Positions 17,284-24,831 of a stretch of 64,000 nucleotides of DNA are shown piece after piece. Within the stretch, counting starts at the first letter, position 1, and each line of letters opens with the position of its first letter. The stretch lies in assembly GCA_900544305.1 (NCBI GenBank), contig UQUV01000006.1:1-64000 (forward strand), given 5' to 3'. The notes under the pieces are model-generated. The model saw only the letters and a program-made list of their open reading frames with translations, was not told the DNA's origin and made no database searches. A program made the position numbers and the translations under genes. Source of the stretch: an uncultured Porphyromonadaceae bacterium. GTDB taxonomy: Bacteria; Bacteroidota; Bacteroidia; Bacteroidales; Muribaculaceae.

Positions 17284-17315
17284 TTGACAAAGGCACTTTG
17301 GCGGTTGTATCTTTG
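17284..17315 (+). promoter_or_regulatory. Promoter upstream of ftsX (distal of two)
   Basis: TTGAC at 17284-17288 and TATCTTTG at 17308-17315 are separated by 19 bp, a good Bacteroidota -33/-7 pair. A second promoter lies within the repeat just downstream. Confidence 0.6.
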
Positions 17316-17320
17316 CATAA

Positions 17321-17400
17321 GATAAGCTGCGGTTCGGCAAAGTTAAACTGAAAACTGCGTTTTCGTTTGCCTTTGCTCTCACCTTGCATTATCTTTGCAA
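17321..17400 (+). repeat. Intergenic repeat with built-in promoter, copy 1
   Basis: This stretch resembles 46391-46475, sharing TGCGGTTCGG, AAACTGAAAACT / AAACTTGAAAACT, GTTTTCGTTTG, CTCACCTT and a TATnTTTG end. It contains TTTG at 17366-17369, a 20-bp gap and TATCTTTG at 17390-17397, a near-perfect Bacteroidota promoter. In both copies the promoter reads rightward into the next gene, here ftsX. It looks like a dispersed promoter-bearing repeat. Confidence 0.7.
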
Positions 17401-17453
17401 ATAATTTTCTTAAATTTCCCGTTTTATGTGTAAACGGGTAAAAGTACATAGTG

Positions 17454-18329
17454 ATGAGCAAAGAGAAAAAATCGAAAATATCTTATTTTCAGTCAAATTT
17501 CACGTCGACAATCAGCGTCGCTTTGGTGTTGCTGCTTTTGGGAATCATTGCATTCCTTGGCATACTTGCCAATACATTCTCAAAGGAACTGAAAGAAAAT
17601 ATAGGTTTCAGTGTGGTTTTGCAGAGTGAAACCACTCCCGAACAGGTGGCGGCGATGGACAAAATGTGGAAGGCTTCGCCTTACGTGTCGGATGTGAAAT
17701 TCATTTCGAAGGAAGCTGCGTTGCAGAATTGGCAGGCAGAAACGGGTGAGAATCTGGTGGAACTGTTTGGTGTGAATCCGCTGAATGCCGAGTATGAAGT
17801 GTATGTAAAGGCCGAATATGCCAATCTTGACAGTCTGCAAGTGATTGAACGGCAGTTGAAAACTATCACTTTCGTCGACGAAATAGCCATGCACAAGAGC
17901 GAGGTGGATGCCGCCAACCGTAATATCAGCAATGTGGCATTGGTGCTGTTTGTCATCGCTGTGTTGCTGATGCTTATCTCTTTCGTGCTGATTAACAATA
18001 CAGTGCGGTTGACTGTGTATTCCCGCCGTTTCCTGATACATACAATGAAACTTGTCGGTGCAAAGCCGGGATTTATCCGTCGGCCGTTTGTCATAAGCAA
18101 TATGCTGAACGGTTTGATTGCCGCATTCGTGTCGATGCTTTTCCTGTTGGGTGTCTATCTGTTCCTTCAGAATATCGACGAAGCGCTTGTTGTTTCGTTC
18201 TCAGCATTGGAAATTGTGGCCGTGTTCGCAGGACTGATAGTGCTGGGTGTGCTGATATGCGGTTTGGCAGCCTTTTTGGCCGCTGACAAATACATCCGTC
18301 TCAGCTACGACGATTTGTTTAAACGATAA
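17454..18329 (+). CDS. ftsX: Cell-division permease-like protein FtsX
   Basis: 291 residues from the ATG at 17454; a GTG one codon upstream also fits. There is one N-terminal membrane segment (ISVALVLLLLGIIAFLGI). An extracytoplasmic domain of ~120 residues follows (FSVVLQSETTPEQ, VKFISKEAAL, the FtsX ECD pattern), then three C-terminal segments of the FtsX permease domain (SFVLINNTVRLTVYSRRFLIHTMKLVGAK). FtsX works with the ATPase FtsE to activate cell-wall hydrolases at the septum. No ftsE is nearby, which is common in Bacteroidales. Two tandem promoters precede it. DUF3098 and uppP follow closely and probably form one operon. Confidence 0.9.
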   Translation: MSKEKKSKISYFQSNFTSTISVALVLLLLGIIAFLGILANTFSKELKENIGFSVVLQSETTPEQVAAMDKMWKASPYVSDVKFISKEAALQNWQAETGENLVELFGVNPLNAEYEVYVKAEYANLDSLQVIERQLKTITFVDEIAMHKSEVDAANRNISNVALVLFVIAVLLMLISFVLINNTVRLTVYSRRFLIHTMKLVGAKPGFIRRPFVISNMLNGLIAAFVSMLFLLGVYLFLQNIDEALVVSFSALEIVAVFAGLIVLGVLICGLAAFLAADKYIRLSYDDLFKR

Positions 18330-18352
18330 TCATTTTAAGCTTAAAATTATAT

Positions 18353-18604
18353 ATGGAAGAAATCAACAATGTTTCCGGACAGCAACCGGAAACTACCAAG
18401 ACTTTGACTAAGGCAAACTTTCTGCTGATGGGGGTTTCTGTGGTAATGATTATAGTCGGCTTTCTGCTGATGGGCGGCGAACCGAGCACCGACGAGGCGT
18501 TCAATCCCGATATTTTCAGCACCGTGCGTATTGCTGTCGGACCGACAATTTCTTTTTTAGGGTTTGTGCTGATGTTTTTTGCAATTTTATATAAGAAAAA
18601 GTAG
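18353..18604 (+). CDS. DUF3098 small membrane protein
   Basis: 83 residues with two membrane segments (FLLMGVSVVMIIVGFLLMGG and ISFLGFVLMFFAILY) joined by a short loop containing EAFNPDIFSTVRIAVGP. The size, the FNP-IFSFRRI-VAP-type loop and the position between ftsX and uppP match the DUF3098 family, whose function is unknown. Conservation of this order suggests a part in envelope growth (inference). It starts 23 bp after ftsX and ends 9 bp before uppP. Confidence 0.85.
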   Translation: MEEINNVSGQQPETTKTLTKANFLLMGVSVVMIIVGFLLMGGEPSTDEAFNPDIFSTVRIAVGPTISFLGFVLMFFAILYKKK

Positions 18605-18613
18605 ACGTAGCGT

Positions 18614-19459
18614 ATGAATGTTATTGAATCGGTAATTATTGCAGTAGTAGAGGGACTTACAGAATTTCTTCCGGTTTCTTCAACCGGTCACATGATAATT
18701 ACACAGCATTTGCTGGGTGTTGAAAGTACTCCTTTTGTGAAGGCGTTTACGTTCATTATCCAGTTTGGTGCAATTTTGTCGGTTGTATGGCTTTATTGGA
18801 AGCGCTTTTTCCGGTTGAACCATACGCCTGCTCCGGAAAATGCGACTCCATTGAAGCGTTTTCTTCACAAATATGATTTTTATTGGAAACTTTTTGTGGC
18901 GTTCATTCCGGCTGCTGTGTTGGGATTGCTGCTTGAAAAATATATTGATGCCATGCTCGAAAGCGTGGAAGTTGTCGCCATCATGCTTATTGTGGGCGGT
19001 GTATTTATGATTTTCTGTGACAGAATTTTCAATAAAGGTTCGGACAGCACTGAACTGACAGAGAAACGCGCATTCCGTATCGGTTTGATGCAGTGTATTT
19101 CCATGATTCCAGGTGTGTCGCGTTCGATGGCAACGATTGTTGGAGGTATGTCGCAGCGATTAAGCCGCAAGAATGCTGCTGAATTTTCGTTTTTCTTGGC
19201 GGTGCCTACAATGTTTGCTGCTACTTGCTATAAGCTGCTTAAGTTGTATATGGATTTCGGTTCTTCTGTCATCATGGACAACCTTGCAGTGCTGATTGTC
19301 GGTAATGTTGTGGCGTTTGTGGTGGCAGTGTTGGCCGTGAAGTTCTTTATCGACTATGTGACAAAATATGGTTTCAAGCTTTTTGGCTATTACCGTATTA
19401 TTGTCGGAGTGGTGATTTTGGTAATGCTCATGTCAGGAGCAAACCTTACAATAGACTAA
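18614..19459 (+). CDS. uppP: Undecaprenyl-diphosphatase
   Basis: 281 residues and about eight membrane segments. It dephosphorylates undecaprenyl pyrophosphate outside the inner membrane. This recycles the lipid carrier for peptidoglycan, O-antigen and capsule, and also gives bacitracin tolerance. Both family motifs are present: EGLTEFLPVSSTGHM near residue 14 and the PGVSRSMATI segment. It sits in the probable operon ftsX-DUF3098-uppP-truB-queA and is directly relevant to the two polysaccharide loci in this window. Confidence 0.96.
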   Translation: MNVIESVIIAVVEGLTEFLPVSSTGHMIITQHLLGVESTPFVKAFTFIIQFGAILSVVWLYWKRFFRLNHTPAPENATPLKRFLHKYDFYWKLFVAFIPAAVLGLLLEKYIDAMLESVEVVAIMLIVGGVFMIFCDRIFNKGSDSTELTEKRAFRIGLMQCISMIPGVSRSMATIVGGMSQRLSRKNAAEFSFFLAVPTMFAATCYKLLKLYMDFGSSVIMDNLAVLIVGNVVAFVVAVLAVKFFIDYVTKYGFKLFGYYRIIVGVVILVMLMSGANLTID

Positions 19460-19469
19460 AAATTGATAT

Positions 19470-20183
19470 ATGCTTCATCCCGTAGAAGGAGAAATTTTTT
19501 ATGTTGACAAACCGCTTCGCTGGACGTCGTTCGACGTTGTGAAGCGTATCCGGGGTGCACTTTCACGCCGTACCGGATTGAAAAAACTGAAAGTAGGCCA
19601 TGCCGGTACGCTCGACCCGTTGGCAACTGGAGTGATGACTGTGGTGACAGGGCGTGCCACCAAGCAGATTGAGGCACTTCAGGCGCATACAAAGGAATAT
19701 GTGGCGACTATCCGTTTAGGGGCGACCACGCCTTCTTTTGATTTGGAAACGGAAATAGATGCCGAATATCCGTGGGAGCACATCGACCGCCCGATGGTGG
19801 AAGGAGCTCTGAAAAAGTTTGTCGGCAGCATCAAGCAGGTTCCTCCTGCCTATTCGGCCTGTAAGATTGACGGCAAACGTGCCTATAAAATGGCGCGGAA
19901 GGGCAAGAAAGTGAACATAAAGGCCAAGGAGCTTGTTATCGATGAAATTGAGCTGCTCGACATGCAGATGCCGGTCATTGTCATTCGGGTAGTGTGCAGC
20001 AAAGGCACTTATATCCGTGCCCTTGCGCGTGACATCGGAGAAGCGTTGGGCAGTGGCGGACACCTGACGGGCTTGCGCCGTACGCGAGTAGGCGATGTGG
20101 CAGTGGAAAACTGCCTTTCGGTAGAGGATTTGATGAAACACTTGGAAACAGCCGACATTGAATTGCCGGAAGAAAATCAGTAG
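19470..20183 (+). CDS. truB: tRNA pseudouridine(55) synthase
   Basis: 237 residues. It converts U55 to pseudouridine in the T-loop of most tRNAs. The catalytic Asp lies in HAGTLDPLATGVM around residue 48. Also visible are the N-terminal DKPLRWTSFDVVKRI, QVPPAYSACKIDGKRAY, and CSKGTYIRALARDIGEALG in the second half. The C-terminal PUA domain of E. coli TruB is missing, as in the short type common in Bacteroidota. The start follows uppP by 10 bp. Confidence 0.95.
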   Translation: MLHPVEGEIFYVDKPLRWTSFDVVKRIRGALSRRTGLKKLKVGHAGTLDPLATGVMTVVTGRATKQIEALQAHTKEYVATIRLGATTPSFDLETEIDAEYPWEHIDRPMVEGALKKFVGSIKQVPPAYSACKIDGKRAYKMARKGKKVNIKAKELVIDEIELLDMQMPVIVIRVVCSKGTYIRALARDIGEALGSGGHLTGLRRTRVGDVAVENCLSVEDLMKHLETADIELPEENQ

Positions 20184-20212
20184 AAAAGAAATTTAAAACA
20201 AGAACACAAGAT

Positions 20213-21262
20213 ATGAAGCTTTCACAATTTAAATTTAAATTGCCGGAGGAATTAATCGCACAATATCCGGCCCCGGAACGTGACGAGTCGAGACTGATGG
20301 TTGTAAACCGTAAGACTGGAGCTATTGAACACAGAGTGTTTAAGGAAGTTCTTGACTATTTCGACGACGGCGACCTTTTTGTGTTTAACGATACAAAGGT
20401 TTTCCCTGCCCGTCTGTACGGCAACAAGGAAAAAACCGGTGCAAGAATTGAAGTGTTCCTGTTGCGCGAATTGAACGAGGAACATAAATTGTGGGACGTA
20501 TTGGTAGAACCTGCACGAAAGATACGTATCGGCAACAAACTGTATTTCGGAGAAGATGAGTCAATGGTAGCGGAAGTTATCGACAATACCACTTCCCGTG
20601 GCCGTACACTTCGTTTCCTTTACGACGGTCCGCACGACGAGTTCAAGGATGCCTTGTTCAAACTCGGACAAACTCCGCTTCCTGAATATATTACCCGTGA
20701 ACCGGTGCCGGAAGACGAAGAACGTTTCCAGTGCATTTTTGCCAAAAATGAGGGTGCAGTAGTGGTTCCTGCCGCCGGTACACACTTCAGCCGTGAATTG
20801 CTGAAACGTATGGAAATCAAGGGTGTGAACTACGATTTTTTGACTATGCATTTCGGATTGGGCAATTTCCGTGAAATTGATGTGGAAGACTTGACAAAGC
20901 ACCGTATGGACTCAGAACAGGTGGAAGTGGGTGCTCATCTGGTTGACTTGGTGAACAGTACGAAAGATGCCGGAAAGGCAGTCTGCGCTGTTGGCGCTTC
21001 TGTGCTTCGCGCCATGGCAAGTACTGTAAGCATGGACGGACATATCAAGGAGTTCAGCGGCTGGACAAACAAGTTTATTTTCCCGCCGTACGACTTTACG
21101 GTCTGCACTTCAATGATCAGTAATTTCCATTTGCCGTATTCAACGATGCTTATGCTCGTTGCTGCATTCGGTGATTACGATATCGTGATGAATGCCTATA
21201 ATGAAGCTGTGAAAGAAAAATATCGCTTTGGCGTATATGGTGATGCCATGCTGATTATCTAA
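20213..21262 (+). CDS. queA: S-adenosylmethionine:tRNA ribosyltransferase-isomerase
   Basis: 349 residues. It transfers and isomerises the ribosyl part of SAM to 7-aminomethyl-7-deazaguanine at the tRNA wobble position, making epoxyqueuosine. Signatures are FKFKLPEELIAQYP at the start, DDGDLFVFNDTKVFPARLYG, AAGTHFSRELL, TMHFGLGNFREIDVEDL, and a C-terminal FIFPPYDFTVC. Length is typical. It is last in the ftsX-uppP-truB-queA run and ends 21 bp before a strong terminator. Confidence 0.97.
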   Translation: MKLSQFKFKLPEELIAQYPAPERDESRLMVVNRKTGAIEHRVFKEVLDYFDDGDLFVFNDTKVFPARLYGNKEKTGARIEVFLLRELNEEHKLWDVLVEPARKIRIGNKLYFGEDESMVAEVIDNTTSRGRTLRFLYDGPHDEFKDALFKLGQTPLPEYITREPVPEDEERFQCIFAKNEGAVVVPAAGTHFSRELLKRMEIKGVNYDFLTMHFGLGNFREIDVEDLTKHRMDSEQVEVGAHLVDLVNSTKDAGKAVCAVGASVLRAMASTVSMDGHIKEFSGWTNKFIFPPYDFTVCTSMISNFHLPYSTMLMLVAAFGDYDIVMNAYNEAVKEKYRFGVYGDAMLII

Positions 21263-21283
21263 TCGGTTGCATCAATAAACAGT

Positions 21284-21320
21284 CAAGGGGCTGTATCGGT
21301 TTTTCCGGTACAGCCCCTTG
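21284..21320. terminator. Terminator after queA, shared with the converging glycosyltransferase
   Basis: CAAGGGGCTGTATCGG (21284-21299) pairs with CCGGTACAGCCCCTTG (21305-21320) around a short T-rich loop. Only one G-T wobble interrupts the 16-bp stem. Confidence 0.85.
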
Positions 21321-21344
21321 ATGTTATCTTGGTCATTGTTTCGG

Positions 21345-22559
21345 TTATTGCCAGGTGTAGTTGCCGGCGTGACGTGATTTTATGCGGGCTATGCAGTTTC
21401 TGAACGGACGAACGAAACGCAGTACCGGTACGGTAAAAAACAACATGCGTCCTTGCAGCAGGCGTGCGGTCTTGCGGTAGGTCAGTATGTCGGAAAGCTG
21501 TTGAACGATAAACAGCAGTAGCGCAGCGCCGCCGATGGCTCCTGCTTTCCAATAGTCGGATATCTCATTGGTTTGTAAGGCAATCCATGCGGCATAGCCT
21601 ATCGTGCAGGCAACGGCCAGAAGAAATAAGTAGTAGCAAGCTTGTCTTACCGTTTCTCCGTTGATGAGCGGGCGTGTGCGCCGTTGGGTAAAGCATCGGA
21701 ACAGTTTCTGCAAGCGGAATTCGTAACGGAAATCGTCGTGGTGTTCCAGCAGGATAGTTTCCGGCGACAATTCGACCGCAGTCTTTCCGCGGCGTGCTAT
21801 CTCTTTCAGGAAGATGTCGTCGTCGCCGTACTTCAGATTCAGCGAAGAAGAGAATCCACGGTTGTCGAAGAACAGTTGCTTGCGGTATGCAATGTTGCTT
21901 CCGTGACAGCGGAACGGACGGCGGCAGAGAGCAGCATTAAGATAGACGGCAGCTTCTTCCGTTTCGTCATAGGCACGGTAGCGCCGGCCTCTTTCCATGT
22001 CGTTGTCGAATTCACTGTGGGCGTAGCCGACAACGATGTCCGCGCCCTTGGCAAAATGACGTGCCATGCCCGTCAGCCATTGGTCGGATTTCGGGCGGCA
22101 AAGGGCTGACGTAATCAGTACGAAATCGTTGACAGCCGCTTTGATGCCGAGTGTGATGGACAGCTTCTTTATGGAAACATTGCAGGAGTTTTCGGGAGTG
22201 AATGTCGTGCGCAGGTGGGGATATTCCAATCCCAAACGGGTGAGGGCGTCGCCCACATGTCCGCATTTGTCGGCGTTGACCACAATTACTTCATAGTCAG
22301 GATAATTTTGCTCCATCAGCTGTGGAATCATTGTTTGAAGGGCTTCGCTACAGTTGGCAGGGGCGTAGACTATTACAGAAAGTGCGGGCAAATTTGTTCT
22401 GGCATTCCCGTCCTGAGCCAATGATTTTTGATTTATCCATCTGCCGATGCGGCGTGGCAGAGCGGCGGAAGTGGCAATGACGACGATTGTCAGCAGGAAC
22501 AGGCAGGAAAGTGCCGAAAGTTCCAGTGTCGTTATGTTGAAAGGAAGTGCTATATCCAT
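21345..22559 (-). CDS. Membrane-bound glycosyltransferase, family 2
   Basis: 404 residues. There is one N-terminal membrane segment (LSALSCLFLLTIVVIATSAAL). A GT2 catalytic domain follows, with LSVIVYAPANCSEALQTMIPQLMEQNYPDYEVIVV as the nucleotide-sugar strand region and the substrate region CHGSNIAYRKQLFFD. LKYGDDDIFLKEIARRGK stands for the ED-type motif. Two or three further membrane segments close the protein. Such proteins add or polymerise sugars on lipid carriers at the inner membrane. It points away from polysaccharide locus 1 and may be unrelated to it. A minus-strand -7 box TAACTTTG lies at 22585-22592. Confidence 0.75.
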   Translation of the reverse strand: MDIALPFNITTLELSALSCLFLLTIVVIATSAALPRRIGRWINQKSLAQDGNARTNLPALSVIVYAPANCSEALQTMIPQLMEQNYPDYEVIVVNADKCGHVGDALTRLGLEYPHLRTTFTPENSCNVSIKKLSITLGIKAAVNDFVLITSALCRPKSDQWLTGMARHFAKGADIVVGYAHSEFDNDMERGRRYRAYDETEEAAVYLNAALCRRPFRCHGSNIAYRKQLFFDNRGFSSSLNLKYGDDDIFLKEIARRGKTAVELSPETILLEHHDDFRYEFRLQKLFRCFTQRRTRPLINGETVRQACYYLFLLAVACTIGYAAWIALQTNEISDYWKAGAIGGAALLLFIVQQLSDILTYRKTARLLQGRMLFFTVPVLRFVRPFRNCIARIKSRHAGNYTWQ

Positions 22560-22740
22560 GTGGGCTATACTTAAAAATGTCGTGCAAAGTTAACGAAGAC
22601 TGTGGAAATATTGATTGCTTTTCGGCTAAAATAAAAAATAGCCGTGCAGTAAAACTGTTGTATGACCGTTTAATAAAAGATTACAAGCCGGAAACATAAT
22701 AAAATGTTCGTGGATTCGTTTTAATTAAAAATGTGCATAT

Positions 22741-23544
22741 ATGAGAAAGAATAATATTTTGATACTTTTAATCGGAGTGTTTGCCATGTTGTTCACTTCC
22801 TGTAGAACAGGAGAAAGCCTTACTTATTTTCAGAATGCCGATGAGGTGGGCGAAAGCATCCGAAATGTGGACTATGCCATCGAAATAGTTCCTGCTGACG
22901 AACTTTTCATATCGGTCAACTCTCTTGTTCCTGAAGCAACTGCCATCTACAACCTTCCGTTGTCGAATCCGGCGCAGGCAGGTAGTCTGGAGCTTACAAC
23001 TTCGCCGAAGAATCAAACATATATTGTCAATAAGGATGGTAATATCCAGTTCCCGGTATTGGGACAGCTTCATGTGGCCGGCATGACCATTCACGAGCTG
23101 ACGGAAATGCTGACAAAGGAAATTTCCAAGGATGTGGAGAATCCGATTGTCCGTGTTCAGCTGATGAACTTCCGTGTCAATGTGTTGGGTGAAGTGAAGA
23201 ATCCGGGACAAATTGTTGTTACCACAGAACGTTTTTCCATTTTTGACGCATTGGCAACAGTAGGCGACTTGACAGAATACGGCCGCCGCGAGAATGTGAC
23301 GCTTATCCGTGAAGTGGACGGTGTGCGCACTTACCATCGCATCAATCTGAATGATGCCAATGTGGTAAATTCGCCTTATTTCTATCTGCAACAAAACGAC
23401 GTAGTCTACGTTGAGCCTAACCGGGTAAGAAAAGACAACTCAAAATACAATCAAAACAATACATTCCGTATTCAGGTCGTTTCGACAGTCGTGAGTCTGG
23501 TGTCCGTTATTTCGTCACTGTTGATTGCGCTGGTTATCAAATAA
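22741..23544 (+). CDS. Polysaccharide export lipoprotein (Wza/BexD-like), locus 1
   Basis: 267 residues. A lipobox (MLFTSCRTG) sits near residue 21. The polysaccharide export domain spans ~45-135 (YAIEIVPADELFISVNS, then TYIVNKDGNIQFPVLGQLHVAGMT), followed by a SLBB-type domain (VRVQLMNFRVNVLGEVKNPGQ). A hydrophobic C-terminal segment (VVSTVVSLVSVISSLLIALVI) is typical of Bacteroidota Wza relatives. It should form the outer-membrane channel for the locus 1 polymer together with the Wzc-like protein two genes downstream. A second version is encoded at 54316-55116. Confidence 0.92.
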   Translation: MRKNNILILLIGVFAMLFTSCRTGESLTYFQNADEVGESIRNVDYAIEIVPADELFISVNSLVPEATAIYNLPLSNPAQAGSLELTTSPKNQTYIVNKDGNIQFPVLGQLHVAGMTIHELTEMLTKEISKDVENPIVRVQLMNFRVNVLGEVKNPGQIVVTTERFSIFDALATVGDLTEYGRRENVTLIREVDGVRTYHRINLNDANVVNSPYFYLQQNDVVYVEPNRVRKDNSKYNQNNTFRIQVVSTVVSLVSVISSLLIALVIK

Positions 23545-23558
23545 CAAATTGATTACGG

Positions 23559-24776
23559 ATGCTGGACATTAATCGGACATATTTCTGGCTGTTTTGCTTT
23601 ATGGTTGTCGGATTGTTGGTTGAACCTGTGTTATTTAAACCAACAGACGAATTATGTCTGTTCTCTTTTGCAATTTTGGGATTCTTTGATATGATATATA
23701 ATCGTAGGTGGCGTGAGTATACACTTTTTTATATATCATTAGGAGTCATGTCGTTTTATTTATTTTACAGTATGCTTTTTTTGAACTATAATATTAAATG
23801 GGCAATAATAAATGATTTCATTATTCAAATGAAACCATTTATAGCCTTTTCCATAGCCTATGCTGTTTCTCCTAAATTCTCACAGAAGGAAAGATGTATA
23901 TTGAAGAATGTTGTTCGCGTTCTCTCTATATGTTCTTTGTTGTTGATGTTGACAGGTCTTTATAGATATATATTATACCATCCTTATTATCAGGGATTGT
24001 TGTGTGTGGGTTGCGGAATTGTTTACTTACTTGTCACATATGAAGAACAGAACAGCCATAAATGGAATAAAAAGGATATTCTTTGGGCTGTTGCAATCTT
24101 TTCAATGGGATTAGCCTGTACACGTGCTAAATATTATGGTTTCTTTGTATTTGCTATGTTCATGCTTTTGATTTATAAACCTGGAATAGTCAATTTGAAG
24201 AACATGCGCAATATGATGGTATTATTAGTGGTTTTTATCGGTGTTGTTGTTGTTTCATGGAGTAAAATTGAATATTATTTTATAAAAGGTAATGCTGATA
24301 CATTTGATCCAGAAGTGGCAGCTTCGTTTGCCCGTCCGGTCTTGTATGGCGCATTTTTTTTAGTACTTAGTGAACACTTGTTGTTTGGATCTGGCTTAGC
24401 ATCGTTTGCTACGTATTTTTCATCTACTGATATCAATTATTCATCATTATATTATCGTTATAATTTAGATGCTGTTTGGGGGCTGTCTCCAACATTTGAT
24501 GCATTTATTGCTGATACCTTTTATCCGGAACTCGCACAATTTGGATTGGTTGGCATTTTTTTGTTTTTTCTTTTTTATTGGTGGATGTGGCAACGATATC
24601 GTTTGCTGTTGCATAATGGTTATATTTGTTTATTTACAATTGGGGTATTGGGTCTTCTCTTTCTTATGATAGATTCGATTGCCAATTGTGCTATATTGCA
24701 AATCTCTGGAGAATTGATTATGGTTGTACTGGGTATTGTTGTATCTAATACGAAAAAGATAAATAAGGAATGCTGA
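23559..24776 (+). CDS. Wzy-like polysaccharide polymerase / O-antigen ligase-type membrane protein
   Basis: 405 residues with about 11 hydrophobic segments and a long external loop near residues 235-320. This is the layout of the Wzy/WaaL (O-antigen ligase-like) superfamily. Motifs are weak in this group, so the call rests on topology and on its position between the Wza- and Wzc-like genes. It would join repeat units of the locus 1 glycan on the periplasmic face. The gene is distinctly more AT-rich than its Wza neighbour, as is usual for polymerases exchanged between strains. Confidence 0.7.
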   Translation: MLDINRTYFWLFCFMVVGLLVEPVLFKPTDELCLFSFAILGFFDMIYNRRWREYTLFYISLGVMSFYLFYSMLFLNYNIKWAIINDFIIQMKPFIAFSIAYAVSPKFSQKERCILKNVVRVLSICSLLLMLTGLYRYILYHPYYQGLLCVGCGIVYLLVTYEEQNSHKWNKKDILWAVAIFSMGLACTRAKYYGFFVFAMFMLLIYKPGIVNLKNMRNMMVLLVVFIGVVVVSWSKIEYYFIKGNADTFDPEVAASFARPVLYGAFFLVLSEHLLFGSGLASFATYFSSTDINYSSLYYRYNLDAVWGLSPTFDAFIADTFYPELAQFGLVGIFLFFLFYWWMWQRYRLLLHNGYICLFTIGVLGLLFLMIDSIANCAILQISGELIMVVLGIVVSNTKKINKEC

Positions 24777-24831
24777 TGTCTTGTCAATTGGTGAGCGAAT
24801 ATGATTATTTGGAAAATAAAAGAAACGAGAT

